From Scytonema tolypothrichoides VB-61278 (GTDB lineage Bacteria > Cyanobacteriota > Cyanobacteriia > Cyanobacteriales > Nostocaceae), in the NCBI RefSeq assembly GCF_000828085.3, contig NZ_JXCA02000023.1, positions 154,128 through 218,127 on the forward strand: a stretch of DNA of 64,000 nt, in the 5' to 3' direction. The position numbers and the translations under genes are program-made. This document shows, piece by piece, positions 7,388 through 16,259 of this stretch. The notes beneath the pieces were generated by a model. The model did not search any database and was not told the origin of the DNA. It saw nothing but the letters and a program-made list of their open reading frames with translations. The stretch's first letter is position 1; every line of letters starts with the position of its first letter.

Positions 7388-10300
7388 TTAATTTTGAATT
7401 TTGAATTTTGAATTTTGAATTGTTAACACCTCCCGTAGGGTACTCAGTAATGCCTGAGCTGTGAAGGGTTTTGGCAAGAAGTATTGGATACCAAGACTTG
7501 TGTTTTGAGTCGTCGTCGAATTGCTCATCAGTCCGCTCATTGCAATGATTTGCACCTGCGGATTTATACGTTGCAATGTCAGAATTGTGGTAGAACCATC
7601 CATGCCTGGCATCATCATATCTATCAACACCACAATGATGTCATTCTTGTACTGAGCGTAGAGTGCAACTGCTTCAATTCCATCGTTGGCGGTTAAAACC
7701 CTATAATTATGACTTTCTAAGGTGCTTTGAGCAATCTCGCAGATTGTGGCTTCGTCATCTACCACCAAAATCAATTCGCCATTACCGCTTGGTAGTTCTG
7801 CATCGGCTGCTACTTGAGTTTCAGTAACTTGGCTACTCGGTAGGTACACCTTAAAGGTGCTGCCTTTGCCCATCTCGCTATAAACATTCACAAAACCGCC
7901 GTGATTTTTAACAATCCCCATAACAGTAGAAAGTCCTAGACCTGTTCCCTTACCCACCTCTTTAGTTGTAAAAAAGGGGTCAAAAATGCGGTCTATAATT
8001 TCTGGTGGAATGCCCTTTCCGGTATCAGTAATAGTCATCACAATGTATGAGCCGACCTCAGCATCCATATGCATACGAGCATAGCTTTCATCAACCCAAA
8101 GGTTTTCGGCGCTAATGGTTAGGGTACCGCCATCCGGCATGGCGTCGCGAGCATTGACACTCAGGTTCATTAGCACTTGATGAAGTTGAGTTGCATCTGC
8201 AAAAACCGTCCAAAGATCCGGTGCTATATCAGTTTCGGTTTCGATAGATTTTGGGAAAGTTCTTTGAGCGACTTGTGCCACATCACGAAGCAAATGTCTA
8301 ACCTGGACGATGGTACGACTTCCTTCCACTCCTCGACGGCTAAACGACAGAATTTGCTTGACCAAATCAGCACCACGCTTGGCACTGCCTTCCAGTATGC
8401 TCAGCAGTTGCTGAGTGTTCTCATCAAGGTTGGGGAATTTGAGGGGGAGCAGTTGAGCAACTGCTAAAATGGGAGTGAGGATATTGTTGAAGTCGTGGGC
8501 AATGCCTGAAGCGAGAGTGCCTAAGCTTTCCAGCCGTTGGGCGCGGAAAAACTGGGCTTCGAGTTGTTTTTTCTCAGTAATATCAGTACTTACTGTTAGA
8601 ATAGATTTGGGATTGCCAGCTTCATCGCGCACCAATGTCCAACGACTTTCAACAACGATGGTCTTGCCGTCTTTGGTGACTTTCTGAAATTCTCCCTGCC
8701 AGTTGCCCTCCTGAATGAGTGTTGCCTGAATCGCTTCAAATTCCGGCAATGTTTCCCCAGGTCGGTACAACAGTTTAATGGCATTTTTGCCCAAGACTTC
8801 TGCTGTTTTCCATCCGTACAAGCGCTCTGCACCTTTGTTCCAGAAGAGGATACGGTGTTCCAAATCTCGAACACAAATTGCGTCAGTAGCGACATCGAGC
8901 AAGGCTGCTTGTTCGCGGATTTTCTGTTCTGCTTGCAGGCGATCGCTGATGTCGTCGATGAGAACCAAGCTTGTCCATTTACCCGCAAATGAGAAAATGT
9001 GAGCCAATGCCTTGATATCAATTAGACTACCATCTTTCTTGCGATGTTTCCAAATCCCAAGGTCGTTCTGTCCCGGTGTGAAGTTAGATAAAGCCTGGTG
9101 CAGTGAGGTGATGTAGGCGTTCGGAATAATGTCGGCAAGCGTCATGCTTAAAAATTCTTCTTTGGAATAGCCGTAATGGGCGATCGCCGCCTGATTCACC
9201 GCCAAAAAAGCCAAAGTTTCCAAGTCAAAAACCCACATCAGGTTAGGGTTACTTTCAAACAGCAAGCGATACCGCGCTTCCGAGTCCCGTAATTCATTCT
9301 CTGAACGCTTGCGATTGGTAATATCTCTGGCAAGATGCGATGCCCCAAGCTGCTGATGGTTTGCATTGCGAATCGAACTATAGGTAATCTCGTAATAATT
9401 CTGCTCTAATTGTTCGTCCCCAAATTCCTCAATCACCGTGAACTCTTCTCCCCTGAGTGCACGCCCCCAAATTGCTACTGCTTTGGCTTGTTCTTCTGGC
9501 AAATCCGCGAGTGCATCTATCAAACTCATCCCCACTGCAATAGTTTTGCCGAATATCTTTTGAAACTCTCGTTTGTATCCACTATTGAATGCAATAAACC
9601 GAAACTCTAGATCTAGAGCTGCGATGAGGTCATGGGTTCCTTCAATGATTCCTGTGAGGCGATCGTTGACCAATTGCACATCCTGGTGAGCTTGCTGAAG
9701 TTGTTCCTGTGCCTGTTTACGTTCGCTGATATCAATCACCACACTGCGACTCATCAGGTATTCACCTGTCATATCCGTCATCACAGTGGCGCTCAAGCTC
9801 ACGGGTAAGATAGTGCCATCCTTGCGAATCATTTGGAACTCTAGATCTCGTACCCTGCCTTGCTGCTGTCCAAGCAAGAAATTTTCTTGAAAGGTCTGTA
9901 AGCTCTCAGCAGTCAGTAGGTCATAAAACTTCTTCTTGCCAATAATCTCATGCCGCGTGTACCCCAACATGTTAAGTTCTGTGTCGTTGATGCGGACAAA
10001 GACGCCATTTTTATCCAGGGAGTGATAGCCACAGGGGGCATGATTGTAAAGTTCTTCTAACTCCAGTGTATACTCTTGCAATACCTCGTCTGCTTCTTGT
10101 AACGCCTGTTCTGCGTGGTGTCGTTTCTGTCGTTCCTCTGCCTCCCGCAACTCCCGCTCCACAGCAGGTACCAGGCGCGCAAGATTACCTTTTATGATAT
10201 AATCATGTGCCCCAGCTTTCATGGCAGCAACAGCAGTATCTTCACCAATCGTGCCGGAGATAATAATAAAAGGTAAATCCAGTTTCCGGCTTTGGAGGAG

Positions 10301-10510
10301 TTTCAGGGCTTCCAAAGCATTGAAAGCAGGCAGCGTGTAATCTGCAATCACAATGTCCCAGGACTGTTGATCTAGAACTGCCTGCATGGCATCCGGCGTA
10401 TCCACCCGAACATAGTCCACAGTATAGCCGCCTCGACGTAACTCCCTCATTGTCAAGAGAGTATCATCTTCAGAATCCTCAACAATCAGAACACGCAGGT
10501 GAGAGTTCAT
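7388..10510 (-). CDS. Hybrid sensor histidine kinase: REC–PAS×4–HisKA–HATPase–REC
   Basis: 1040 residues. An N-terminal receiver (phospho-Asp D57) is followed by four PAS-type sensor segments (about 150–270, 275–400, 405–530 and 530–650), each ending in a DI(S/T)-type PAC link. Next come a HisKA dimer with GIAHDFNNI (H672), an HATPase_c domain with GTGLGLS, and a second receiver (D964 in IDMMMPGMDG). No membrane segment is visible, so it is cytosolic. The stimulus is unknown. The last ~10 codons are written by a heptamer tandem repeat (7391–7418). It lies 13 bases downstream of the Rcp1-like regulator, so the two are probably cotranscribed. Confidence 0.9.
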   Translation of the reverse strand: MNSHLRVLIVEDSEDDTLLTMRELRRGGYTVDYVRVDTPDAMQAVLDQQSWDIVIADYTLPAFNALEALKLLQSRKLDLPFIIISGTIGEDTAVAAMKAGAHDYIIKGNLARLVPAVERELREAEERQKRHHAEQALQEADEVLQEYTLELEELYNHAPCGYHSLDKNGVFVRINDTELNMLGYTRHEIIGKKKFYDLLTAESLQTFQENFLLGQQQGRVRDLEFQMIRKDGTILPVSLSATVMTDMTGEYLMSRSVVIDISERKQAQEQLQQAHQDVQLVNDRLTGIIEGTHDLIAALDLEFRFIAFNSGYKREFQKIFGKTIAVGMSLIDALADLPEEQAKAVAIWGRALRGEEFTVIEEFGDEQLEQNYYEITYSSIRNANHQQLGASHLARDITNRKRSENELRDSEARYRLLFESNPNLMWVFDLETLAFLAVNQAAIAHYGYSKEEFLSMTLADIIPNAYITSLHQALSNFTPGQNDLGIWKHRKKDGSLIDIKALAHIFSFAGKWTSLVLIDDISDRLQAEQKIREQAALLDVATDAICVRDLEHRILFWNKGAERLYGWKTAEVLGKNAIKLLYRPGETLPEFEAIQATLIQEGNWQGEFQKVTKDGKTIVVESRWTLVRDEAGNPKSILTVSTDITEKKQLEAQFFRAQRLESLGTLASGIAHDFNNILTPILAVAQLLPLKFPNLDENTQQLLSILEGSAKRGADLVKQILSFSRRGVEGSRTIVQVRHLLRDVAQVAQRTFPKSIETETDIAPDLWTVFADATQLHQVLMNLSVNARDAMPDGGTLTISAENLWVDESYARMHMDAEVGSYIVMTITDTGKGIPPEIIDRIFDPFFTTKEVGKGTGLGLSTVMGIVKNHGGFVNVYSEMGKGSTFKVYLPSSQVTETQVAADAELPSGNGELILVVDDEATICEIAQSTLESHNYRVLTANDGIEAVALYAQYKNDIIVVLIDMMMPGMDGSTTILTLQRINPQVQIIAMSGLMSNSTTTQNTSLGIQYFLPKPFTAQALLSTLREVLTIQNSKFKIQN
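7391..7418. repeat. Heptameric short tandem repeat (ATTTTGA ×4)
   Basis: Four perfect copies of ATTTTGA run across the 3' end of the hybrid kinase gene and write its tail as NSKFKIQN. Such heptamer repeats (STRR) are usual between genes in filamentous cyanobacteria; here the stop codon lies beyond the array. Confidence 0.85.
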
Positions 10511-10523
10511 CGTGACTGCCTTC

Positions 10524-10967
10524 CTAAAGTTGCGGTAGTTCGTTCATAAGGAGCCAGTACATCCCCAATTGCCGGACTGCTTCCGTAAACTCGATAAAAT
10601 CCACGGGTTTGCGGATGTAACTGTTGCACCCTAAGGTGTAACTATTAAGCATATCTTGTTCTTCGCTAGAGGTGGTCAGAATCACCACTGGCAGAAGCTT
10701 AGTGCGTTCGTCTTCTCGCAAGCGACGCAATACTTCAATGCCATTGATGCGAGGCAGCTTTAGATCCAACAAAATCACCGTAGGCTTGAGGCTGATATCT
10801 CGTCCGGCATAAACTCCGGTTCCAAACAGGTAATCTAGAGCTTCAACACCATCATGAACCACTACGATCTCATTGCTGATGTGATTCCGCTTCAAAGCTC
10901 GGATTGTCAAAGCTTCATCATCAGGATTATCTTCCACTAGAAGAATAGTTTTGTTGTTCCCGTTCAT
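10524..10967 (-). CDS. Rcp1-like response regulator, receiver only
   Basis: 147 residues forming a single CheY-type receiver. The acidic pair is VEDNPDDE, the phospho-acceptor is D68 in VILLDLKLP, the switch Thr is in VVILTTSS, and the conserved Lys is in YIRKPVD. The loop GTGVYAGRDI before the Asp strand is typical of the Rcp1 family that receives phosphate from cyanobacterial phytochromes. It has no DNA-binding domain. Its position beside a bilin-type kinase (11335–12780) and a hybrid kinase suggests it relays signals among them. Confidence 0.9.
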   Translation of the reverse strand: MNGNNKTILLVEDNPDDEALTIRALKRNHISNEIVVVHDGVEALDYLFGTGVYAGRDISLKPTVILLDLKLPRINGIEVLRRLREDERTKLLPVVILTTSSEEQDMLNSYTLGCNSYIRKPVDFIEFTEAVRQLGMYWLLMNELPQL

Positions 10968-10999
10968 GCCCCTGCCTCCTCTCCTAGTAATTTGACACT

Positions 11000-11050
11000 C
11001 CCACGGCTATCAAAACACGGCGTTAGCTTGTTTTGATTTAAAGCTGTGGG
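11000..11050. other. Long imperfect hairpin at TnpB 3' end
   Basis: CCCACGGCT-ATCAAAACA on one arm pairs with TGTTTTGAT and AGCTGTGGG on the other. It overlaps the last codons of the TnpB remnant, the place where IS200/IS605 elements carry the right-end hairpin and the guide (omega) RNA scaffold. Whether a guide RNA is still made cannot be judged from this. Confidence 0.5.
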
Positions 11051-11213
11051 ATTCTTGCTTCATCGGGACTCCAACGAATTTACCCGAAGCCGCGCATGCA
11101 AGACCCGTCTGCCCGACGGCTGCACACCCTCGATTTCGGACGACTTGAGCGGCTGCAACATCTCTATCCGTTGTATAGCCGCAATTTTCACAAACATGAA
11201 CACGCTCTGACAA
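11010..11213 (-). pseudogene. TnpB/OrfB C-terminal remnant (IS200/IS605)
   Basis: 67 codons remain of a ~400-residue TnpB. They include half of the zinc ribbon (VCENCGYTTDRD) and the DVAAAQVVRNRG motif that ends the RuvC-like nuclease domain. The earlier RuvC Asp and Glu motifs are gone, so it is inactive. The 120 bases beyond it (to 11334) contain two small hairpins (TTGCAC/GTGCAA at 11273–11290 and one around 11303–11325) that may be left-end debris. The remnant separates the cyanobacteriochrome kinase from its likely partner regulator. Confidence 0.8.
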
Positions 11214-11334
11214 CCTGATTTCATGGTACTATACTTTTAAAAATCATCGGAGCAAATACTTCAGTTTATAAAATTGCACTTTTAGGTGCAACGCATTCAT
11301 GAGCGAAAATCCGGTTCGCTCGTGGTCTCCCGCG

Positions 11335-12780
11335 TTATTCGCGTTCCACGGCTAGAAGCTGATCTCCTTTCTCCTCCAATAATGTAAAATAAAAAGTAGC
11401 CCCTTGTTCCACTGCCCCTTCTGCCCACACCCGACCACCATGGCGATGCACTATCCGCTGCACAGTGGCCAGTCCAATCCCATTTCCCGGAAATTCATTC
11501 ATACCATGCAAACGCTGGAAGGGAGCAAATAACTTGTTGGCGTATGCCATATCAAAGCCCGCCCCATCATCTCGAACAAAGTAGACACTGACGCCACTTT
11601 CACTCTTGCTTGCTCCAAACGAAATCTCTGCCTGGGGGTGCTTGGATGTAAATTTCCAGGCATTATTCAGTAAATTCACCAACAATACCCGCAGCAGACG
11701 AGTATCTCCTTGGGCTACTAGCCCTGTTTGGATCGCAAACTTTACCTGCCGTTCGGGCTGACTCTGTTGTAACTCAGTACAGATTCCACTAGCTAATAAA
11801 CTCAGATCCACAGCTTCGAGGTGCATTTCGCTGCGCGTCACCCGAGATAGGTTGAGCAGGTCATCGATCAATTGCCCCATCCGCTGAGTCGCTCCTCGAA
11901 TTCGCTGTAAGTAGTCCTGTCCGGTTAGATCCAGCAGGTCAAAGTAGTCTTCCAGCAGCGCTTGACTGAAGCCGTCAATACCGCGTAAAGGAGCACGCAA
12001 ATCATGGGAGACAGAGTAGCAAAAAGCTTCCAATTCCTTATTCACTGCTTGTAGTTCAATAATTGCTCGTTGCAGTCCCTGATTTAACGATTGTACTGCT
12101 TGCTGAACCTGTAGGCGTTCTAGTACTTCTGCCCGTAAGTCCGCCAGGAGTTCTGCGTGCTGGAGAGCGACCCCCAAGTGACTGGCAATTTGGCTGACAA
12201 ATTCGATTTCTGTCACTTGCCACTCTCGCTGAGCGCTACATTGGTGAATACAGAGCAATCCCCAGAGTTTTTCACCTTGCAAAAGCGGTACCGCCAAGTT
12301 AGCCCGTACCTGAAATTGAGAGAGAACTTGGATATGACAGTCGCTCAGCCCATAATTATAGATATCTGCAACCGCCTGAATTCGCCCTTGCTGATAATGG
12401 ACTGCAAACTGTTCACCAAAGCAATGATCGTGGATTTTTTGCCCCATAGCTGAAGGAAATCGGTGATCCACATCCTCAGAAACAAATTCTCCATCATCCC
12501 AACCTGAGTCTGGATAGAAGCGAAACATTCCCACTCGGTCTGCTTGCAAGAGTTGGCGAACCTCAGTCGCTGTGGCTTTAAAAATTGTTTCTAAATCTAA
12601 AGGTTCCCGTAGGCGAGTAATCACGCGGAACAATGCTTTCTGCTGCTCCACCTGGAAATATGCCTGATTTCTTTCCTGTTCTAAGTGTTGAACCTCTTCT
12701 GCCAGGATCTGCTTAAGCGTCTCAAATGCCGCCTGATCTCGACACAAGTTTTGCAACTTTACCAATATCTCTGGGTTCAT
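11335..12780 (-). CDS. DXCF-type cyanobacteriochrome histidine kinase
   Basis: 481 residues: a helical N-terminus, one GAF domain (about 55–212), a coiled linker, HisKA with CYSVSHDLRAPLRG (H259), and HATPase_c with a GNGIGLATV G-box. The GAF carries the bilin-attachment pair C148–H149 in LSDCHIQVL and a DHCF motif (118–121). Its C120 lies exactly 28 residues before C148, the spacing known in DXCF cyanobacteriochromes such as TePixJ. Such domains bind phycocyanobilin or phycoviolobilin and usually give blue/green-type two-Cys photocycles. Soluble kinase; likely output is the Rcp1-like regulator downstream. Confidence 0.85.
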   Translation of the reverse strand: MNPEILVKLQNLCRDQAAFETLKQILAEEVQHLEQERNQAYFQVEQQKALFRVITRLREPLDLETIFKATATEVRQLLQADRVGMFRFYPDSGWDDGEFVSEDVDHRFPSAMGQKIHDHCFGEQFAVHYQQGRIQAVADIYNYGLSDCHIQVLSQFQVRANLAVPLLQGEKLWGLLCIHQCSAQREWQVTEIEFVSQIASHLGVALQHAELLADLRAEVLERLQVQQAVQSLNQGLQRAIIELQAVNKELEAFCYSVSHDLRAPLRGIDGFSQALLEDYFDLLDLTGQDYLQRIRGATQRMGQLIDDLLNLSRVTRSEMHLEAVDLSLLASGICTELQQSQPERQVKFAIQTGLVAQGDTRLLRVLLVNLLNNAWKFTSKHPQAEISFGASKSESGVSVYFVRDDGAGFDMAYANKLFAPFQRLHGMNEFPGNGIGLATVQRIVHRHGGRVWAEGAVEQGATFYFTLLEEKGDQLLAVERE

Positions 12781-13155
12781 TCGTCTGGCGGTAGTTAAGT
12801 TGGGGAATTTACAAAAAATAAGCTAAACACTTGCGTCAGCCAGGTCAGACAGATTGAGAAGTGTTGCACAGTTTTAAGGGCTTAGCACAAAGGGTGCAAT
12901 GAACAGCGAACAGTGAACAGTGGACAATTATCAACCAATTGATGACTGATAACTGATAACTGTACGAAGCTTCGCAAAAATCAAATACGAATTCTAGATT
13001 TTTACAAAAATTGTTATAGTCAAGAGTTCTGTGTCAGATTGATTATAATTATAATTGTAAATTAATTATACTAAAAATAGTAGGTAATTTTTAAAGTTGC
13101 TAGCATGATAAATAAAAAAATACATTGTTAACTAACTGGAAAAGAGTGTGTCTTT
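12781..13155. other. Intergenic, AT-rich, with small repeat debris
   Basis: Divergent promoter region between the kinase and a small gene. It holds GAACAG-type and ACTGATA-type near-repeats (about 12900–12962), common intergenic debris in these genomes. No clear operator or RNA is visible. Confidence 0.4.
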
Positions 13156-13365
13156 ATGAAACCTGTAGACGTGGAAACGACGGATGGTCATAGAGTTGAG
13201 ATTAATGCTGATGCAATTTCTGAAATCGTAGAAGTAGAAAAAGAACAACCTGGGTTTTTATTTCTTCCTGGAAAGGAAGCAAAGTATGACGTTCATATGA
13301 TGAATGGAGAAACTTACCAGGTTGGACAGAATGAGCATGAGAAATTGAGGGACTCAATGCAGTAA
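13156..13365 (+). CDS. Small hypothetical protein, 69 aa
   Basis: Acidic 69-residue protein, mainly beta-rich: a DVETTDGHRVEI strand pair, then EIVEVEKEQPGFLFLPG. It ends with a helical EHEKLRDSMQ tail. Not recognised; small enough for a single SH3- or PilZ-like barrel, but that is a guess. A GGAAAAGAG stretch precedes the ATG. It converges on flv2, about 150 bases away. Confidence 0.5.
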   Translation: MKPVDVETTDGHRVEINADAISEIVEVEKEQPGFLFLPGKEAKYDVHMMNGETYQVGQNEHEKLRDSMQ

Positions 13366-13516
13366 CTTTCTGCTAATTATGATCGATTCCAATCCCAAGC
13401 TTATCGTTCCTTAAAAGTAAGGTGAGTTGACTAACGGCTTTAGTTCTTAGAAAACCAGACTTTAACCAAAGTAGTCAACTATGAATAAGTTTCACTCAAC
13501 AGTGTTAAGAAAGCGG

Positions 13517-15253
13517 TTAGTCATAGCTACCTGATTTGCGGTGCTCGATCGCACTCACGCCTATCGGTTCTAAAACTTTCCCCTCGTCTACTGTTGCGTA
13601 AATTAACCAGCGATCGCCACATTCCATCCGCTGTTGGACGGTACATTCTAGATAAACGAGGGCATCACTGAGAATTAAGCAACCGTTGTTAGCATTTTCA
13701 GTCGCTAACTCAGCAAAGGGATTGTCTCCTGGGGTACTGCGATAAGAAAAGTATCGCCGCAGGTTGCGTCCTTCCTTAAGGATGTTGAGGACAAATTGAT
13801 CACCAGGATGAATGATTGCATCTGTATTTTGATCTTGAGCGATCGCAATCATCAAACCAGGGGGATTGAAGGTAGCTTGAGAGACCCAAGATGTGAGGAT
13901 ACCACTATGGCTATCACCGCGTCGAGAACTGAGGACGCACAGAGAACCGATGATGCGCCCAACGGCTTGTTGTGTTCGGTCAATTTGCGCTTCTGTCAAA
14001 GCTTGGCGAGGTGTACGCAGCTTTTGTTTCTTTTTCAAGACTTGAGCAAATTCTGCCCCAGCATCCTGACACTCTTGTAAAGTGGACTCAGTGGGACTGA
14101 AGCGAACGCGGATAGTTTCAAACCCTAAACGGAAATTAGCATCCAACAATTTGCTTTCAATCAAATCGGTAGCTTCACCACTCCAGCCGTAGGAACCAAA
14201 AACTCCTGCTAGCTTAGTTTTCGTCGCCGCTGACAGAATAATTCCCAAGGCAGTTTGAATTTGGGTGGGTGCGTGACCTCCTAATGTAGGAGAACCGATA
14301 ATGAAGCCATTGCAAGCTTCCACTGCACGGGTAATTTCGCTGGGTTCTGCTAGTTCGCAGTTGATAGATTCGACTGCAATCCCATTTTGAATTAACCCTT
14401 GGGCGATCGCCTGTGCTAAAGTCGTTGTGTTACCATAAGCAGACGCATAAAGCAAGGCTACTCGCAATTCCTGGGTTTTCTGTTCTTGGCACCATTGACG
14501 GTAATCGTAGGTAAAGCGACTCAGGCTGTAACGGACAATTGGACCATGACCAGGTGCATAAAATTTGGCTTTTAAAGGTGCTAATTTCTCTAACGCTGCT
14601 TCGACTTGTTTTGCCTGGGTGGCGTGGAGGCAGTCAAAATAGTAGTGCCTATCCCCATCCAGTTGTTTCCAATCCTCATCAAAAACAACATCGCTACAAA
14701 CATGAACCCCAAAAAATTTGTCAGTGTAGAGAATGCGGGTCGCATGGTCGTAAGTACACATTCCATCCGCCCATCGGGGAGTCGGTACAGTGACGAATTG
14801 CAGTTGATGTTCTCCTCCCAAATCTAGAGTGTCTTCGGAACGGACTATCTGAATTTTCGACTCCCACTTAGGGAAAATCATTTTCAGAACATTTGCACCT
14901 GGTTTAGAACAGACAATCTTAACTTGGGGTGCTTGTTCGAGGAGAACTTTGAGGGTTGCCATCCGGTTAGGATTGACGTGATTGACAATTATATAATCTA
15001 ATTGCGTCAAATCCAAATTTTTGTTGAGTTGTTGTAAGAAAATCTGGGTAAAAGACTCACCCGGAGGGTCAATTAAAGCAGTCCGATCAGCTTGGATGAG
15101 ATAAGAATTCGCTGTTGTTCCTTTTTGGCGGGCGTATTCAACTTCAAACTTGAGGCGTTCCCAAGTGCGCGATCGCAAAACTAAAGTATGACTCGCAATT
15201 TCAGCAACTTGAACGTCACGAGGGCGGCTGGTTGTGGGGGCTAGAGTTTGCAT
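13517..15253 (-). CDS. flv2: Flavodiiron protein Flv2-type (non-canonical diiron site)
   Basis: 578 residues from the chosen ATG: metallo-beta-lactamase-like domain (1–260), flavodoxin domain (about 270–410) and the C-terminal flavin-reductase domain found only in oxygenic phototrophs (about 430–578). The usual H-x-E-x-D-H iron ligands read H92-V-N94-P-N96-R97, the neutral/basic substitution typical of Flv1/Flv2. Gene order with a membrane protein and a canonical paralogue identifies it as Flv2. Flv2/Flv4 heterodimers relieve photosystem II electron pressure in low CO2. A start at 15397 is possible but would overlap the upstream gene by 95 bases. Confidence 0.88.
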   Translation of the reverse strand: MQTLAPTTSRPRDVQVAEIASHTLVLRSRTWERLKFEVEYARQKGTTANSYLIQADRTALIDPPGESFTQIFLQQLNKNLDLTQLDYIIVNHVNPNRMATLKVLLEQAPQVKIVCSKPGANVLKMIFPKWESKIQIVRSEDTLDLGGEHQLQFVTVPTPRWADGMCTYDHATRILYTDKFFGVHVCSDVVFDEDWKQLDGDRHYYFDCLHATQAKQVEAALEKLAPLKAKFYAPGHGPIVRYSLSRFTYDYRQWCQEQKTQELRVALLYASAYGNTTTLAQAIAQGLIQNGIAVESINCELAEPSEITRAVEACNGFIIGSPTLGGHAPTQIQTALGIILSAATKTKLAGVFGSYGWSGEATDLIESKLLDANFRLGFETIRVRFSPTESTLQECQDAGAEFAQVLKKKQKLRTPRQALTEAQIDRTQQAVGRIIGSLCVLSSRRGDSHSGILTSWVSQATFNPPGLMIAIAQDQNTDAIIHPGDQFVLNILKEGRNLRRYFSYRSTPGDNPFAELATENANNGCLILSDALVYLECTVQQRMECGDRWLIYATVDEGKVLEPIGVSAIEHRKSGSYD

Positions 15254-15302
15254 TAGTATAGCAATGGGTTGGTTGTTAATGATTGGTGGAAAAGAGAGAT
15301 TT

Positions 15303-15833
15303 TCAGAACTCAACATGAGTCTGAGATTGAGCCATTTCTTCGGCGAGGTGCTTTTTGTATCGTTTTGAAACTTCTTGTTCTGGATCGATACCTTCAAAGG
15401 TTGGAGGTAGCCAAACTCTCACAACCAGTAACACGCCTAACACCACTAAGAACGCACAAGCGGCGAAAACTTGCATAAACGATGTTTCTAATACACCTCG
15501 CACAATCATTTCTCGTAAGACAGAAACAATTGAGACTTCTACAGCAACTCCAATAGAAACTCGTTGTTCTTGCAGGTAAATGATTAACAGACGAAATAAC
15601 TCTACTAAAATCAGCAACGATAGGATATCGGCTGTGACAACGTGAAAGTGAATCGGGGGGATGAGAGAGAGGAACATGGTGCGGATTTGCAACACCATAA
15701 AGCTAAATAGCCCGATGCACAAGGAAATCACGATTAAGTCCTGAACCAATTCCAGTGCTTGCACAATTCGACCGAGATTTAACCAGCTTTCGCGCTTGAT
15801 GGGTTTGACTGGTATGCTTTTGAGTAATTGCAT
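15303..15833 (-). CDS. Sll0218-like membrane protein of the flv4-2 operon (PsiE family)
   Basis: 176 residues with four predicted membrane spans (about 28–50, 67–90, 97–115 and 120–142), a basic N-terminus and a charged C-terminal tail. It lies between Flv4- and Flv2-type genes on one strand, the known order flv4–sll0218–flv2. In Synechocystis the Sll0218 protein stabilises photosystem II assembly intermediates in the thylakoid. Annotation pipelines often label it a phosphate-starvation PsiE protein; the operon context favours the photosynthetic role. Confidence 0.8.
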   Translation of the reverse strand: MQLLKSIPVKPIKRESWLNLGRIVQALELVQDLIVISLCIGLFSFMVLQIRTMFLSLIPPIHFHVVTADILSLLILVELFRLLIIYLQEQRVSIGVAVEVSIVSVLREMIVRGVLETSFMQVFAACAFLVVLGVLLVVRVWLPPTFEGIDPEQEVSKRYKKHLAEEMAQSQTHVEF

Positions 15834-16259
15834 TGTTTAAAGACTCCGATGAAAGTGAGGCAGTGATATCAAATCCGTTAGTACCGAAATTATTTCTCCT
15901 TCCTCTGCGTTCTGATGCGCCCACCGCGAACGAGTGCGCGAGGAACATCCACACCGCAAATTCGCGCCTTGTGCGGTTTTTTAAAGCTATTTTCAGTTAA
16001 TTGAACTACAAATCTTCGTAAAGCACGACTACCCTTTGCCTTTACCTTGTAGTTTGTTTACTAGGACTTACGCAAGAACTCTCTAAAACTCTTATTTCTT
16101 GGCGTCCTTTGCGTCCTACCCTGCGGGAAGCCGCTGCGCGTCTATGGCGGTTCGTTTTTCCATAATTTTGCGTCAGTCCTGTTTACTTGAAAAGCGCTGT
16201 AATGATTCAGATTCAACCAGAAACGATATGAGGGAGTGAGGGAGGAAAGTGGTTTGCAG
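15834..16259. other. Intergenic within flv4-2 operon, with dispersed repeat
   Basis: 426 bases separate flv4 from the membrane gene, long for an operon. Around 16070–16165 lies a common dispersed cyanobacterial repeat (TTGGCGTCCTTTGCGTC … TATGGCGGTTCG). The operon may carry an internal promoter; I see no clear terminator. Confidence 0.45.
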
